From positions 13,206,001 through 13,270,000 of the forward strand of contig CM082582.2 of assembly GCA_040954595.2 (NCBI GenBank): DNA of 64,000 nt. The letters are read 5' to 3'. The stretch comes from Balanoglossus misakiensis (lineage: Eukaryota > Hemichordata). The notes beneath the pieces are model-generated. The model made no database searches. It was not told the DNA's origin and was given only the letters and a program-made list of their open reading frames with translations. Positions within the stretch are counted from its first letter, which is position 1; every line of letters begins with the position of its first letter. The position numbers were made by a program, and so were the translations under genes. Below, one piece after another: positions 1-11,483 of this stretch.

Positions 1-1528
1 CTGACAAAGAATCAACAAACATATGGCTAAGTATTATGTCAACATTACAAATCATGTGTGTAAATAAGAGGTAAATCTGTCACCCTAAATTCAAACTTGG
101 CACATTTCTCCCACTCAAATTCAATTTTATTCCAAGATTGACAATCAACCAATTATACAAAAAGTGTTGGAAAATTCCCATCAATGTTCAGGATACTTTA
201 CAAGAAAAATAACCATATATGGAACATTTACATTTAGTAGTATGGGAATATGCATCATGTTTTTGTTTGTTCTTCGTAAAGTACAATACTGTGTATAAAA
301 AGTTTGATATTGCAGAAATAATGTATAGCTAACAATACTTAGAATTTGCATGGAGCCTGTTATCTTCAGTTGCTACGAAACTTACAAAATTTTCCAAGAA
401 AATATGGGCAACAAATGGCAATGGTCTCTATCTTATTTTTTCTTGATTTGGTTCACATTTACAGATTTACATGGAGTTTGGTGTTGACAATTTATGACGT
501 TACGTCGTTTACCATGTTTACAAAAGATAGTGTACCGTTAGAAATCTTTTTCTGTGGTGGTTTCTATGCTCTGCCACAACCATTACCCAAGTGTGTGAGT
601 TCTTATCTGAATTCTAGAGAAACATGAAAATTTACACAAATAGTTCTTCACATGAAGTTTTAACTTAAAATTTATAAATTATAGTGTAATTAAGTTTTCA
701 GTTTGTTGAATTTCATTCCTACATTTCTAATTAATTATACAGTCACGTGTAAATGTCTTTACCTATAAACCTTTTTACTCAAGATAGTGTTTTGTTAGTT
801 TTAATAACATCAAGACAGTAACTGTATTAGATTTAAAAATCTGCCTAATGTTTGTACGATTCTGTTGTCGACAAAGTACCCAAACAGGGGATTCTGTTGT
901 CAAAATTGTTGGTTAAAACCTTCTTTTTAATTTTTGGTGCTGCATGCCAATTCTGTGACCTTTGAACTTTTCAACACATAACTGCTTTTATTTTCCTTCA
1001 ATAACCTTTACATTTACACCAGGTTTGGAGTCCTTGTTTTATTTTTAAAATCTCCAAGACTAAAAAAAATATGTAATTTATGTATTATGTCTGATATTTG
1101 CAAGAGTAATTACAAAGATTAATAAGATTTTTTATGATCGATGGAAACTTATTTCATCATGGCGAAATTCTTAAACTACTAGTAATTTTATCAGCTCGAA
1201 GTCATAACGGCATGATAAATTGTAAAAAAGAAAAGAAAAAATGAATTGCCTTGTGGTTAGTACACACCTTGATTGTTTATAAATTCAAAATAGATACAAG
1301 TTTATTAGTTGCAACCCACTGGAGTACACCCGCTTTTTAAAAAGAAACATTTCATTATTTCCCCTCATTTCACCTTTCTGGGTGTTTCTTTCTTCTGTAG
1401 TTGCTTTGGTGTAAAAAAATGATAGGAGACAGTGTGATATTGTTTTTTCATTTACAAACTTTGCATTGTGGCTCATTGTTATATGACTTCAAGAGGTTTA
1501 CAAATGAAATGTATATTGCCTGTGAATC

Positions 1529-1609
1529 TTAACCCTTTGACCCCTGACCCCCCTGGTGACCTTTGATGTCATTTGGCAGATTTCTTTGGAACGGGGCTCA
1601 AAGGGTTAA
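1529..1609. mobile_element. piggyBac-like MITE (81 bp)
   Basis: A perfect 12-bp inverted repeat bounds the element: TTAACCCTTTGA at 1529-1540 and TCAAAGGGTTAA at 1598-1609. Both ends are TTAA followed by CCCTTTGA. piggyBac-superfamily elements duplicate TTAA on insertion and have terminal repeats beginning CCC/CCY, so TTAA target duplication plus 8-bp perfect termini fits a short non-autonomous derivative. Similarity between the two ends continues imperfectly for several more bases. There is no coding capacity. The assignment rests on the termini only. Confidence 0.5.
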
Positions 1610-2475
1610 CAAGTGTGACTTTTTAAAGTAATCAAGTGCCTGTGATCTCTAAGGGTGTCTGGCCAGCCTTTATCCATCATTTGTCTGATCTGTGTCACGG
1701 AATGAAAGGGGAAGATTTTATTCAAACAAATAATATTACTTGGTACACACTCAAATCTTTGACAACAGATGGAATATTTCATGGTGTCAATCACATTGCA
1801 GCGAATTTACTTTCGCCACATTTATATCAAGTGTGACCTATTTTCATAACGGCATACAAATTTTTGTCAAATTTGCCATAAAGTCAAACAATTGCTCACA
1901 AGAGCTTATGTGCAACTTTCAGAGACAGAATCAGATTCATCGTACCAGCTTGTAGTTGAATACACTGCAGGGCATGTCAACCAAACTACTATAAATGTAC
2001 TGACTCTCTGAGTGTAACCACACACTCACAATAGTTGTAACGCAGCATAAAAATAGATGACCAGACAAAGAATTCAATAGTCTAAGTCATAATTCATCTT
2101 GTAAATTCTTTCTGTCAAGAACTAGGCATACTTGTAAATACTCCTCTTTGTCCTTGTTATCATGAAATATTTTCTTTGTTGAACTTGCCTGCTTTGATCA
2201 GTGTTGAACCAAATCACCAGACAATGGTGTAATCTTCATAGTTGACACCATTCCGTAGATTTCAAAGGTCAAAAGGACATTGTGGAAATAATTTTGAAGT
2301 TGCAATAGCTGGGTGCAAATTTGTGACACGTTGTGAGGATGTTGGCTGGTTGTGCCCTGAGAGGTACAAGCACTTGAACAACTTTTATAGTACAGTACTG
2401 ATTGCAAAGTTTATCTGTAGTTGACCTACAGTTGACCTTGTCATTCCATGAGTTGGAAAGGGGGACAGTGGATTG

Positions 2476-2653
2476 GGCCAGAGTAAGTAAATTCTATGTT
2501 TTGCGTCCACTAAGTCATGGCTTGTTTTTGTTACATAATTAATATTGTCTATGAGCAAAATTCCCCAAGAAAACTTTGTGAGTGTTTTTCTCGAAAACCT
2601 CTGAGAACCTATGTATGCATGGACGCAAAACAAAGAATTTACTTACTTTGGCC
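2476..2653. repeat. 34-bp inverted repeat (fold-back)
   Basis: Arm 2476-2509 is nearly the reverse complement of arm 2620-2653, with about two mismatches over 34 bases and a 110-bp spacer. A transcript through it would form a long hairpin. It may be a MITE or a foldback element; no target-site duplication was identified. Confidence 0.6.
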
Positions 2654-3721
2654 TTGCTTTTATCAGAGAGAGAAAGAGGTCAGCCAAGTTGATTGCAGTG
2701 CATCACTGTGGTAGAGTATCAGTTGTCTTTATCAGAGGCAGAAGCAGAGAGATGATGATATTGGTATGCTTTGTAGCCTTGCATGCAAAGACTGACAATG
2801 ATATTGGCATGTTCTGTCACTGGTATGTCCACACTCAGAAAAGATAAAAATAAATAACCTCAGCAAGGCCTGATACATTCCACAGCATTAATCATGACTG
2901 CATGTAACTAACTATGGTTGTGTCAATGCTTTGAATGTCTTGTGGTTGCAACATCATCATGCATAGGACAGTTATTTGCGTTTACCCATACAGGGTTCAC
3001 TGAGACAGATGTTTAGTTATCACAGAGATAAAAAGACTGGGATTTTTTCTATTCATGTCAGTTACAACTGAGGATAATGATGCTATTGACATGAAGTAAA
3101 ATATGATTGGAAAGTATAAACTACATGTATTGTATTTGATGGGTTAGATAAGATAGCACTGTTTGCCTCGAGAAGATTTCATAAACCACTCTGATGCAAT
3201 CTCATCCATCTTGACTTCAAAGTTTGTTTCATGGAGAGTTCTGTCACATTTACAAGACTCCATGGTGAGACTGATAGCGGTATTTGCGTCTTGCGAATAT
3301 CATATTTGTGGGTAACTGTTTTAAGTAAAACCACAGTCCCTCCAAGGGCCCGTGGTTTGTGACTGCATGCTCACTAGCACACAAAAAGAATTTACATTCT
3401 CGTCAATAGGTGGCAGTATTTACCATCGTGGTACTGGTAGTTTTGAATCAAAATACAACAGCTTAAAATTTCTAATACAAGAAAAAAACATAGCATAACA
3501 AACCGTGGTTTCCAAACTGCAATAGTTTGTAGTAATTTCGCCATCTTTCCTCCGATATTTGTGAATTGCTTGATTTGTTTTGATAGACATGTGGTATGTT
3601 CTTTCATCATATCGTACATTAAACATGTTTGACTTGCATGCCCAGTTTGTGTATTTTTACAACCCTAACTCCGACATGAGTGCTTACCTGTAAATTTGCG
3701 TCTTGTAAGTTGTAGTTTGGT

Positions 3722-3823
3722 GACTTCAAGATTCGTCTGTCGTCTGTTCATGTGCCCATGTCCATGTCCAGCTGGCAGCTCCCGAGCAACAGAGAGCGCC
3801 CCCAGGCGACGAATCTTGAAGTC
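3722..3823. repeat. 16-bp perfect inverted repeat
   Basis: GACTTCAAGATTCGTC at 3722-3737 is exactly complementary to 3808-3823, with a 70-bp spacer that is GC-richer than its surroundings. It could be a MITE fragment or a structured RNA element. No flanking duplication is obvious. Confidence 0.5.
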
Positions 3824-4296
3824 TTCACACGAGCCTCGTTATAGTAGATTGGCATCCAAGTTTTCACCAACTTATTCATTCGCTGTAGTCGACCATGTGA
3901 CAGATCTTAGTTATAAAACATATATCGCAGCAGAATGCCGTCTCTTGCAGCTGCTCGGTGACAGAATTCTCCCAACAACAGGACATATATTTTGCATTTG
4001 ATGATGTGATATAAAAGTACCTGCTTTGTAAACCACTGCTTGATTTCTTACAGAAAACATTATTGTAAGCTACCTCAGAGAGCTGTGATATTATATTTGT
4101 GATTGCATTCCATCTGTCGGCTGTTATTTTCTTGTGGAATTCTATTGTTTTGGTCTTGTTATCGTGAAATGGCCAGGGAGTTTTTCTCAGGCAGTGATTT
4201 TAGTTGAAAGCTTTTGCAGGGAATTCAGTGTAACACAGGGAAAATTCTTCATTTTCATCAAACAATGACTCATCTGCTACCTCTGATCTTGTCAAT

Positions 4297-4302
4297 TTTA
4301 TT
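4297..4302 (-). terminator. Candidate poly(A) signal, downstream TRIM gene
   Basis: AATAAA on the minus strand lies 278 nt beyond the stop codon at 4580, a reasonable 3'UTR length. This is a hexamer match only. Confidence 0.4.
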
Positions 4303-4579
4303 CTCTTTCTTCTTTAAGAAAACAACAACACATTGTTGCCTGTTTTTGTCATGCTGTGCATGCCATCGTTGGAATGTTTGCAGAGAGTTCTTGGTATAAA
4401 AATTACCATAGTTTCTCCACATTTTCTCCGTCTCTCGTGTTGTGATTTCATCCCCTGACAGTCCCCTGATAAAGTACAGTCCTACTGAATTTGCACTCTC
4501 TAACTCCTCTTAGAACAAACATCAAGCAAACAAAGTAAAATGTTGGTGTATTCGATGTGCATGTTACTCATCTAGAGAA

Positions 4580-7500
4580 TTATCTTGTAAACTCGGGAAA
4601 GACTAGTCCTGTTTTGATTGTCAGCTGCAGAGATCCGTCACTGATTTCAAATGCTGGGCACAATTTTTTCTCCCTTGAAGAGATTTCAAATGAGTATAGA
4701 AGAACCTTTTTGTTACAGTCATAAAAGTTCAGTTTGCGTTTCTGGAAATCCAGCAAGACGCCGATGTTTAGACCTGCCGGGAAGTGAGATCGCGGACAGC
4801 TATCGAAGACGGACGCCGAATCGATGACAATCTGTCTATTTTTGTGAGCCACGTACCAGTTGCCGATATTGGAAGGGACCCGGATTGCCCAACTGGAAGA
4901 ATCGTTCCCTAAACTCATACTTCGGTCACAGTTTTGCTTGGCCACTCCAACTGCGAAATCTCCGCGATAGGCCAGGGAAGCTTCCACAACTTTGTCAGAA
5001 ATTCCAGTGGAGACCTCCCAGTAGTACGCGTCCCCAGAAAGTGTGACGTCGGCCAAGACAGCCAGCGAGCGTCCATGAAATCGCCCCGAGTCCGGTTTGC
5101 TGCTTTCTTCCATCACCCAGAATCCACGAGGTCTTGGTTGGAAGCTGGCAGATTTGCCGCCGTTTGTGATGACGAGGTCTTCGTGAGCTGTCTGTGGATC
5201 CAGCTTAAAAGTCACAACTGGAAAAGAAACAGAATGAGTAGCTTATACGTCTTATATTAAAGGGATACGATGTCCTAGAATTTGGGTAGTCTGGCGACTC
5301 TTTCTGAAAGCATTTGACCAATTACCTTTTGGTGGTGTCCTCAGTGACAAGACATTACTCCACCCTGACGAACCAGCCTTGTTTCGAAGTCGTGCTTTGG
5401 CGAAGTATTCCGAGTCGAATTGGAGATTGCTTTTCACCAGTTGGTACTCGTCAACTTCTTTGTCGTCTCTGCAGTTTTGCTTGTGATAGTCCCATTGCGC
5501 TCCGCTCTTGCAGAGACCCACTTCGTAACTTTCAACGATGCAAGGGGAATGTTTGATGGTCAGGTGAACATTAGTCCTGTCCTCGATACGTCCACCAATT
5601 CGTGGCTTCTCTGGAGCTTTGGACGAGAACACATTTTCCATTATTTGGAAAGAAAAAATATGTCGTATAGTTGTAATCCGTGAAAGGTATCTGGTCAACA
5701 ACGATGAGGAAGAACACAGAAAGAAATCGTTTACCCTTTATTGTGATTAAATCCATTTTCTGTATCGAGAGTTTTTCGTCCTGTAAGTTCAGTATCATGT
5801 GACTGAAGTCTTCAGTCGCATTCGGTTGCAGCGGAGGACACGAAAGTAGCGTGGCCTTTAACCTTCAAAGACCAAAAGGACGAAATATCAATAACAAGAC
5901 GTAACTCGAGGACTGTTTCTTTAAATCACAAATCAAACTAAAGGATTGGCGACATACCTATCATCCAAAGACGCTCCAGTCTGTAAGAATAATATAATAC
6001 AATAATTATCAATAAATGATACTACTTGAATAGTGCATCACATCAGAACAACACAAAGCCAAAAATCAGAAATGCAAACAAAATGACGAATTACCAAAAG
6101 TAAGGCTGCAGGTTGGTCTTCTTTCAAGACTTCGCGGGTGTACTCAATCAGACCAGCAGTGCTGTGAAGTTTATCTTGAAAAGAAATGATCTGCTGCTGT
6201 AGACACTGTTTCTTTCTGTTTGTTTCCATGGAAACCCTAGAGTGCATCTCCTCTTCGCGTTGTTTCAATATTTCGAAGATGATCTTAAATTCTTCTGAAA
6301 TTGTCTGGTCCAAAATTTCCGCGTTGGTCTTGAAAAAAAAAAATAGTGGAATTGTAGAAAGTCATCAAATGCATGTACATGCACAATAAATACCACTGCA
6401 CTGCCCAGACACAACACCCACCCTGAACATAACGTCATCAACTTCCTAAATTCACGGACAGTTTAACGTGTAATTTATTAAGTCTACAACACACCTTGTC
6501 TGCAATTTGTATCGCATCAATAGTGGGCGGAAGATTTACAACTTTCCAATTATTTATATGGTCTTAGGAGCCAGTCAATGACACTGGCGTTGAGCACTGG
6601 CAGTTGGTTACTGACCCAAGTCACTCGTAACACGTTACCTTACCTGCACGCTTGCTTTCTTTCTCTCCAACACTTTGATAAATTCACTGACATCGGTCGT
6701 CTTGGAGACGAGTTCGGATAAGTCGTGGGTGAGGGTTGCCTGCAGTTGAGAAAGGGGGAACAATGCACTCTAGAATTTGATAGCTGTTTATGGCGAACAA
6801 TTGATCAGGTTTTCCCAACAAAGGCGCCTTTCTCATTGTCGGTTTACAAGTGCCCGTCTTGCGTTCGGTACACACTAATATGTATACACCTATACAACAC
6901 TTGGCTGTTGGTTGGAGAAGTTTTGTGTCATTTGCTAACACCAAATACTGTGACAATATCGAATTAGCATACAACAAATGAAGAAATGTTTGCAGGCGGA
7001 ATCTCAAAAGCAAAATAAGGACATTCAATTTTTTTTTCATCGAAAATTAATCATAAACAACTGTCTGACTATAAGTACCTTCATCTGTTTGTAGGAAGCT
7101 TTGAGCTCAGCCACGGGATGACCTTTGTGGCCACCGAATCTGTCGCACAGATAACACACCGGCGTTTTGCATTTGATGCAGTACATCTTGATGAGTTCAT
7201 CTTCATGTTCGGGACAGTAGACATCTTTCTGGTGCCGACTGTGCGTTGCTTTCACTAGTTTATGTTTAGCAAACACGCCCTTGTTTGGGTGATAAGCTCG
7301 TAAACACGGTTCACAGTAGGACACGCCACACTGAGTGCACGTTTTTGCGGCAGCCATGCCTTCCGTCTCGGCGCAAATGTCACAACCAACACCTTTCTCT
7401 TTGAACGATCTCCCTTCTTTCCTTTTGGCCTCCCTGAATCTATCAACGATACTTTCTAGCAGAAAGTTCCTGGGAAGTCCGTCAACGCCTCGTTTATCCA

Positions 7501-7687
7501 GATCGACTTCAGTCCGACACGAAGGACATCCAATCCTCGAAGACTTTTTATCGGATTCATGACCTTTCTTGGTGATATCCAGAAGACAATTTCGACAGAA
7601 ACTATGCGCGCACGGTAGCAACCGAGGATCTGTGTAAATATCCATACAAACAGCGCATGACAGCTCGCCTTCTAAAGAATCCCCCAT
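4580..7687 (-). CDS. TRIM E3 ubiquitin ligase, C-I type (RING-Bbox1-Bbox2-CC-COS-FN3-SPRY)
   Basis: Predicted cytoplasmic RING E3 ligase of the MID1/TRIM36/TRIM9-like class; these bind microtubules or the cytoskeleton through the COS-FN3 region. Model on the minus strand, 5' to 3': 7687-7079, 6739-6644, 6328-6095, 5980-5958, 5862-5735, 5616-5326, 5217-4580, giving 672 aa in frame. Residues: RING C11, C14, C26, H28, C31, C34, C54, C57; B-box1 from C102 with a CDIC motif; B-box2 C158-H190; coiled coil about 204-313; COS-like region 314-363; FN3 364-460; PRY/SPRY 461-672, ending EFTR. The 96-, 234- and 23-nt exons are the usual TRIM exon sizes. The 5' edge of exon 5 (5862) was chosen because it keeps the frame and aligns with the sister gene; a second acceptor at 5802 also keeps the frame. 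The MGDS start has no upstream in-frame alternative that I saw. Neighbour upstream is a paralogue in the same orientation. Confidence 0.92.
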
Positions 7688-8171
7688 TTTCTGGAGTTAT
7701 CGCACAAATCCGGATTGCGCCTACTGATGTCAAGCTGTCAAAGGGATGCTGGTGTCACACGGCCAACTTCAGAACCAAGAGCAAATCTTGTCAGAACTCC
7801 GTTCATCGAGAAACTTCATCGGAAATCCAGTCCCGGTGGCACAGTGATTTGACAGACTCCCAACCCGACACCGCACACCGGCAAATAATGCCCCATTATG
7901 ACCCCAGCCCATTTGTAATCAAATGACAGCCTATTGTTACCAGACTCAGTAATCCAATACGTATGCGCTTCAAAGAATAGGGACAGCACAGGGCAGTGGT
8001 TTGTGGGCGAGGGGTTGACAATAGTAAATGTGATCTGATGTTGACAGTCCTGTTAGTACAGAAGGTATTGTGTTCTGTGAGCATGACAATGCATTTGTTT
8101 GTGGAATTAACCATTTGTTCTGCCACACCAACGAATCCACAGAAACACTTTAAAGACAAGCACGCGCATAT
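7688..8171. other. Spacer between the tandem TRIM genes
   Basis: Must hold the promoter and 5'UTR of the downstream TRIM gene, whose ATG ends at 7687. No TATA box or other clear core element was identified, and short open frames here have no recognisable content. Confidence 0.5.
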
Positions 8172-8177
8172 TTTATT
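8172..8177 (-). terminator. Candidate poly(A) signal, upstream TRIM gene
   Basis: AATAAA on the minus strand, 305 nt past the stop at 8482. The spacing resembles that of the sister gene's hexamer at 4297. Motif match only. Confidence 0.4.
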
Positions 8178-8481
8178 GTCTTCACGTAAATTCGTCACTT
8201 TCAATCATGTACTCTTTGAACACACAATGAATGCTACATATATTGTTTAATATAACGTTGAGGTTCTTAACAGCAAGCGCAGAGACACTTTCACCTGAAA
8301 GGTATTCTGTAATTTGGGTTCGGTGAGAATCAACTTAACGGTTTACCGTTACAATTCGAGAAACATGCACATTACTAATCTCGGTTACCCAGATTCTATT
8401 GTCAGACCTGAAAAACGGGCTGCCATCTTGGTAACCTCGTTCTAGGGCTGGGTAACAGTTGTCCGAGTCTGTAGCGATTAT

Positions 8482-11400
8482 TCACTGTAGATTTTCAACT
8501 TTCTGTAATTTCACATATTCCGGAACAGTTTTATTTGTAATTATGGTGAGCTTAGCCCGCGAACTGGTCAGATCAAAGGCGGGACAAAGACAACCCACTT
8601 TCCCGTCAAATTGAAGACAGTGGAGCAATATTTGAAAGTCTCTATCGAAAAACATAACCCGGTTTTCATAAAAGTTGACATAAACCGAAAAATTGTGAAC
8701 GGGCGATGAAGACAAGGCATGATGAACTTTGGCACTCCTGTCGTTGTGATAAGCTTTCAATGTAAGCCCCATGATTTCCAAACACCATGAAGACTGATCA
8801 GCTCCTAACTGCGTGTTCCTGTCGCAGTCACCTCTGGCAACTCCTATAGCATAATTTGTCGCTCCCGAGTTGCTGGCTTCGACTTCCCAGTAGTGTTCGC
8901 CTTCAGACAGCGTGACGTCACCTAAAACACAAGTTGCTCGCCGGATGAACCTCTTTCCAGGCGATAGTTTCTCTCCAGTCGTCAGATATGGATAAACGTA
9001 GTTTTTCTGCCTGGATACCGATTTTCCGTCATCAGAGAGGACGAGAGCCTCGTGCGCCGTGCTTGGATCCAACTTGAAGTCAATTGCTGGAATGCACAAT
9101 CATTAACAAATTATGATAAATAATTAACTGGTATGCTATTTAGCATTTTAACGTGAGAGATGATAATTAGTGCATTCCTTTCCACAAATCGGTTTGAAAC
9201 ATGTCATCATTAAAACGGTTCCCTTGCAGTGAAAACAATTTACCTTCGGCGTGGGTTTTCACCTTCACACTTTCGCTGAACGGTGAAGTTCCTGCCGCAT
9301 TTATCACGCGCGCGGACAGTTTGTATTCTGCTTCGAAGTCCAGGTTGCCAAGATGAATGTGGTACTCTTCCGGGGAGCCCTCTGATTGGTCGTCCAACAA
9401 ACAGCGCATAGTGGTTGTCAGGCTACCGTCGCCATAGCCACAGGATACGTCATACCACCTGACGTCACACGGTGGATGCTTCAGGGAAAGGATGATGGTG
9501 TTTCTGTCTACAACCCGTGCGCTGGTTATCTTAGGCGCCTTTGGGACTACCAGGAACAGATAACAGAAGGATGACATTATGATTTGTGTCCTGGAATGTG
9601 TGATCCGAGTCAGTGTAGAGTATCACTAAGGAAACCAACCATCTAATTTTGGTCCAAACTCATGAACATGCTTTCTAAATGAAAAATATTTCTCATTAAT
9701 AAAACTCAATCCAATCCAATTCACTTACTTTCTATTCGACGGGCTTCCAATCTGCCGACTGCTTCCCGAACTTCACCGAAGTTGAAAACTACATTATCGA
9801 AGTTCTTGCAGTTTGCTTCTAACTCCAGGTTAGGACGTTTCTCAAGGGCTCTTTGTAATCTGCAAAGAGATCCACATGGATATCCAATTACAACACAACA
9901 TTAAAGTTGCCATCTTTGACAATAAGAGCGACCGAAAATATGAACCAGAATTAACATACCAGTAAGAGTAAAACTCACCGATCTCGAAGTGATGCCGCCA
10001 ACTGCGAACGCAAAAGAGTAAAATACAAATTACAAGGCGTATGTTACAAGAAAGCATTAAATCGATGGAGAGATTTTCTGAATGCAGGCAAGTGCGACCA
10101 AAGACTATAACTAGTTCTCTTACACTTAGGAAAATGGCTACTTGGTATTCATTGGTTTCTTCCAGAACTCTATTTGTGTATTGCACCAATCCTTCGGTGT
10201 TGTTCAACTTGTCCTTACACGAAGTCATCTTATCCTGTACATGGCACAGCTTATCTGTCATGTCTTCGGAAACAGTGTCCAACATTTCTCGCTCTTTTCT
10301 GGCAATGATCGTCTGAAATTCTTTGCATTGGCGGGAAATGGAGTCTCTTATTGTCTTGGCTTCATTCTGTACATAGGGTGGTCAAAACGTCATTTGAGGA
10401 AAAAATTAATGATCATATTTTGATTTTGGTATGATGATTTATAATTTCGTCCGCTTAATTCTCATTGGCACATTGAAATGCCGATTGTTGTGACGTGGCT
10501 ACAAACATTACACAAATAAAATCTCATGGTTCGTGTAAAAACATCACCTGGATTGATTGGCCCGTGTCTTGTAATGACGTCACGAATTTCTCCGTGGCTT
10601 CTTTCATATCTACCAGTGCATTCAGATCGTCCGTGAGTTTGGCCTGGAATAGACATCCTTAGCTTAATGATATGACAACCAACGGTAACCACAGAAACTC
10701 GATTTGCACTTCCAGTGTAGTGTTGCCCCTTGGCGGTAGTCTGAGAAAATATCATTGTCGGAGATAGCCTAAATTAATTTCGAATCTTACCCGAATATCC
10801 ATGTATGCATCGCTTGCTTCGATGACCTCGTGTTCTTTGTGACCCCCTGACCTTTCACATACGTAACAGACAGGAACATGGCACCGTTGGCAGTAAAGCT
10901 TCAGTTTTTCATCACTGTGCACGTGACAGTTTACTGGTCTGTATATTAGCGACTGGCGTTGTTCATTGTCGGAGACAGAGATCAAAGTATGCTTGCTGAA
11001 CACGCCTCTGTTAGGGTGACACGAACGTAAGCACTGCTCGCAATACGAGACCTGACATTGTTCACATTTTGTTGTGGCTTGTCTGCCGTCCGCATCGCCA
11101 CATATATCGCATACCAGGCTTGACTCTGACGCAGAATTCTGGTTTTGTTCTTTCATGAAACACTCGACTATGCTTTCAAGAAGCACATTTCGCACTAAAG
11201 AAGACAGATTCTCCAAAGTCAGATCAACTTGTCGTCTGCATGTCGGACATCTGAAACTGGCGTCATCTTTCGGACGGTCCGATTGGCCAAGTTTGCCGGA
11301 TGCACTCTCGTCAGAATCCCGCGAATCGCTGCCAGCAGCGGTACAATTCAGTCGCGGGGACTTGCACAACATATCCCGGAGACATTTCTTGCAGAACGAG

Positions 11401-11483
11401 TGACCACACGGAAGTAGATGCGGTTCTTCGTAGAGATTCAGACATATGACACACTGTAGCTCCTTTTCCATAGCCACGGCCAT
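8482..11483 (-). CDS. TRIM E3 ubiquitin ligase, C-I type, paralogue of the adjacent gene
   Basis: Same architecture and predicted role as its neighbour at 4580-7687. Minus-strand exons, 5' to 3': 11483-10791, 10643-10548, 10366-10124, 10001-9979, 9859-9729, 9546-9244, 9086-8482, giving 697 aa with all phases matching. RING ligands C11, C14, C26, H28, C31, C34 then C79, C82; the gap between C34 and C79 is about 45 residues against 20 in the neighbour, because of a Ser/Asp-rich insertion at roughly residues 43-74. B-box1 begins at C125 (CDIC), B-box2 spans C186-H218. Coiled coil about 232-344, COS-like region 345-395, FN3 396-496, SPRY 497-697. Exon number, phases and the 96- and 23-nt exon lengths are identical to the neighbour, so the pair arose by tandem duplication. 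Substrate is unknown; an innate immune or cytoskeletal role is possible but not shown here. Confidence 0.93.

Larger units (their letters stand above)
1..4296. other. Intergenic, no supported gene
   Basis: Only short open frames occur here, none above about 100 codons and none with recognisable domains, so I call no gene. The base composition is AT-rich. The interval contains three fold-back structures listed separately (1529-1609, 2476-2653, 3722-3823). The right edge is the likely 3' end of the minus-strand TRIM gene that starts at 7687. A distal exon or UTR of an unseen neighbour cannot be excluded. Confidence 0.6.

Noticed and set aside
3696-4001. 101-codon plus-strand frame
   Set aside because: Spans the 16-bp inverted repeat and has no recognisable content; likely chance.
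5571-5802. Alternative acceptors (5780, 5802) for exon 5 of the downstream TRIM gene
   Set aside because: 5780 breaks the frame; 5802 keeps it but drops residues that align with the paralogue's COS region, so 5862 was preferred.
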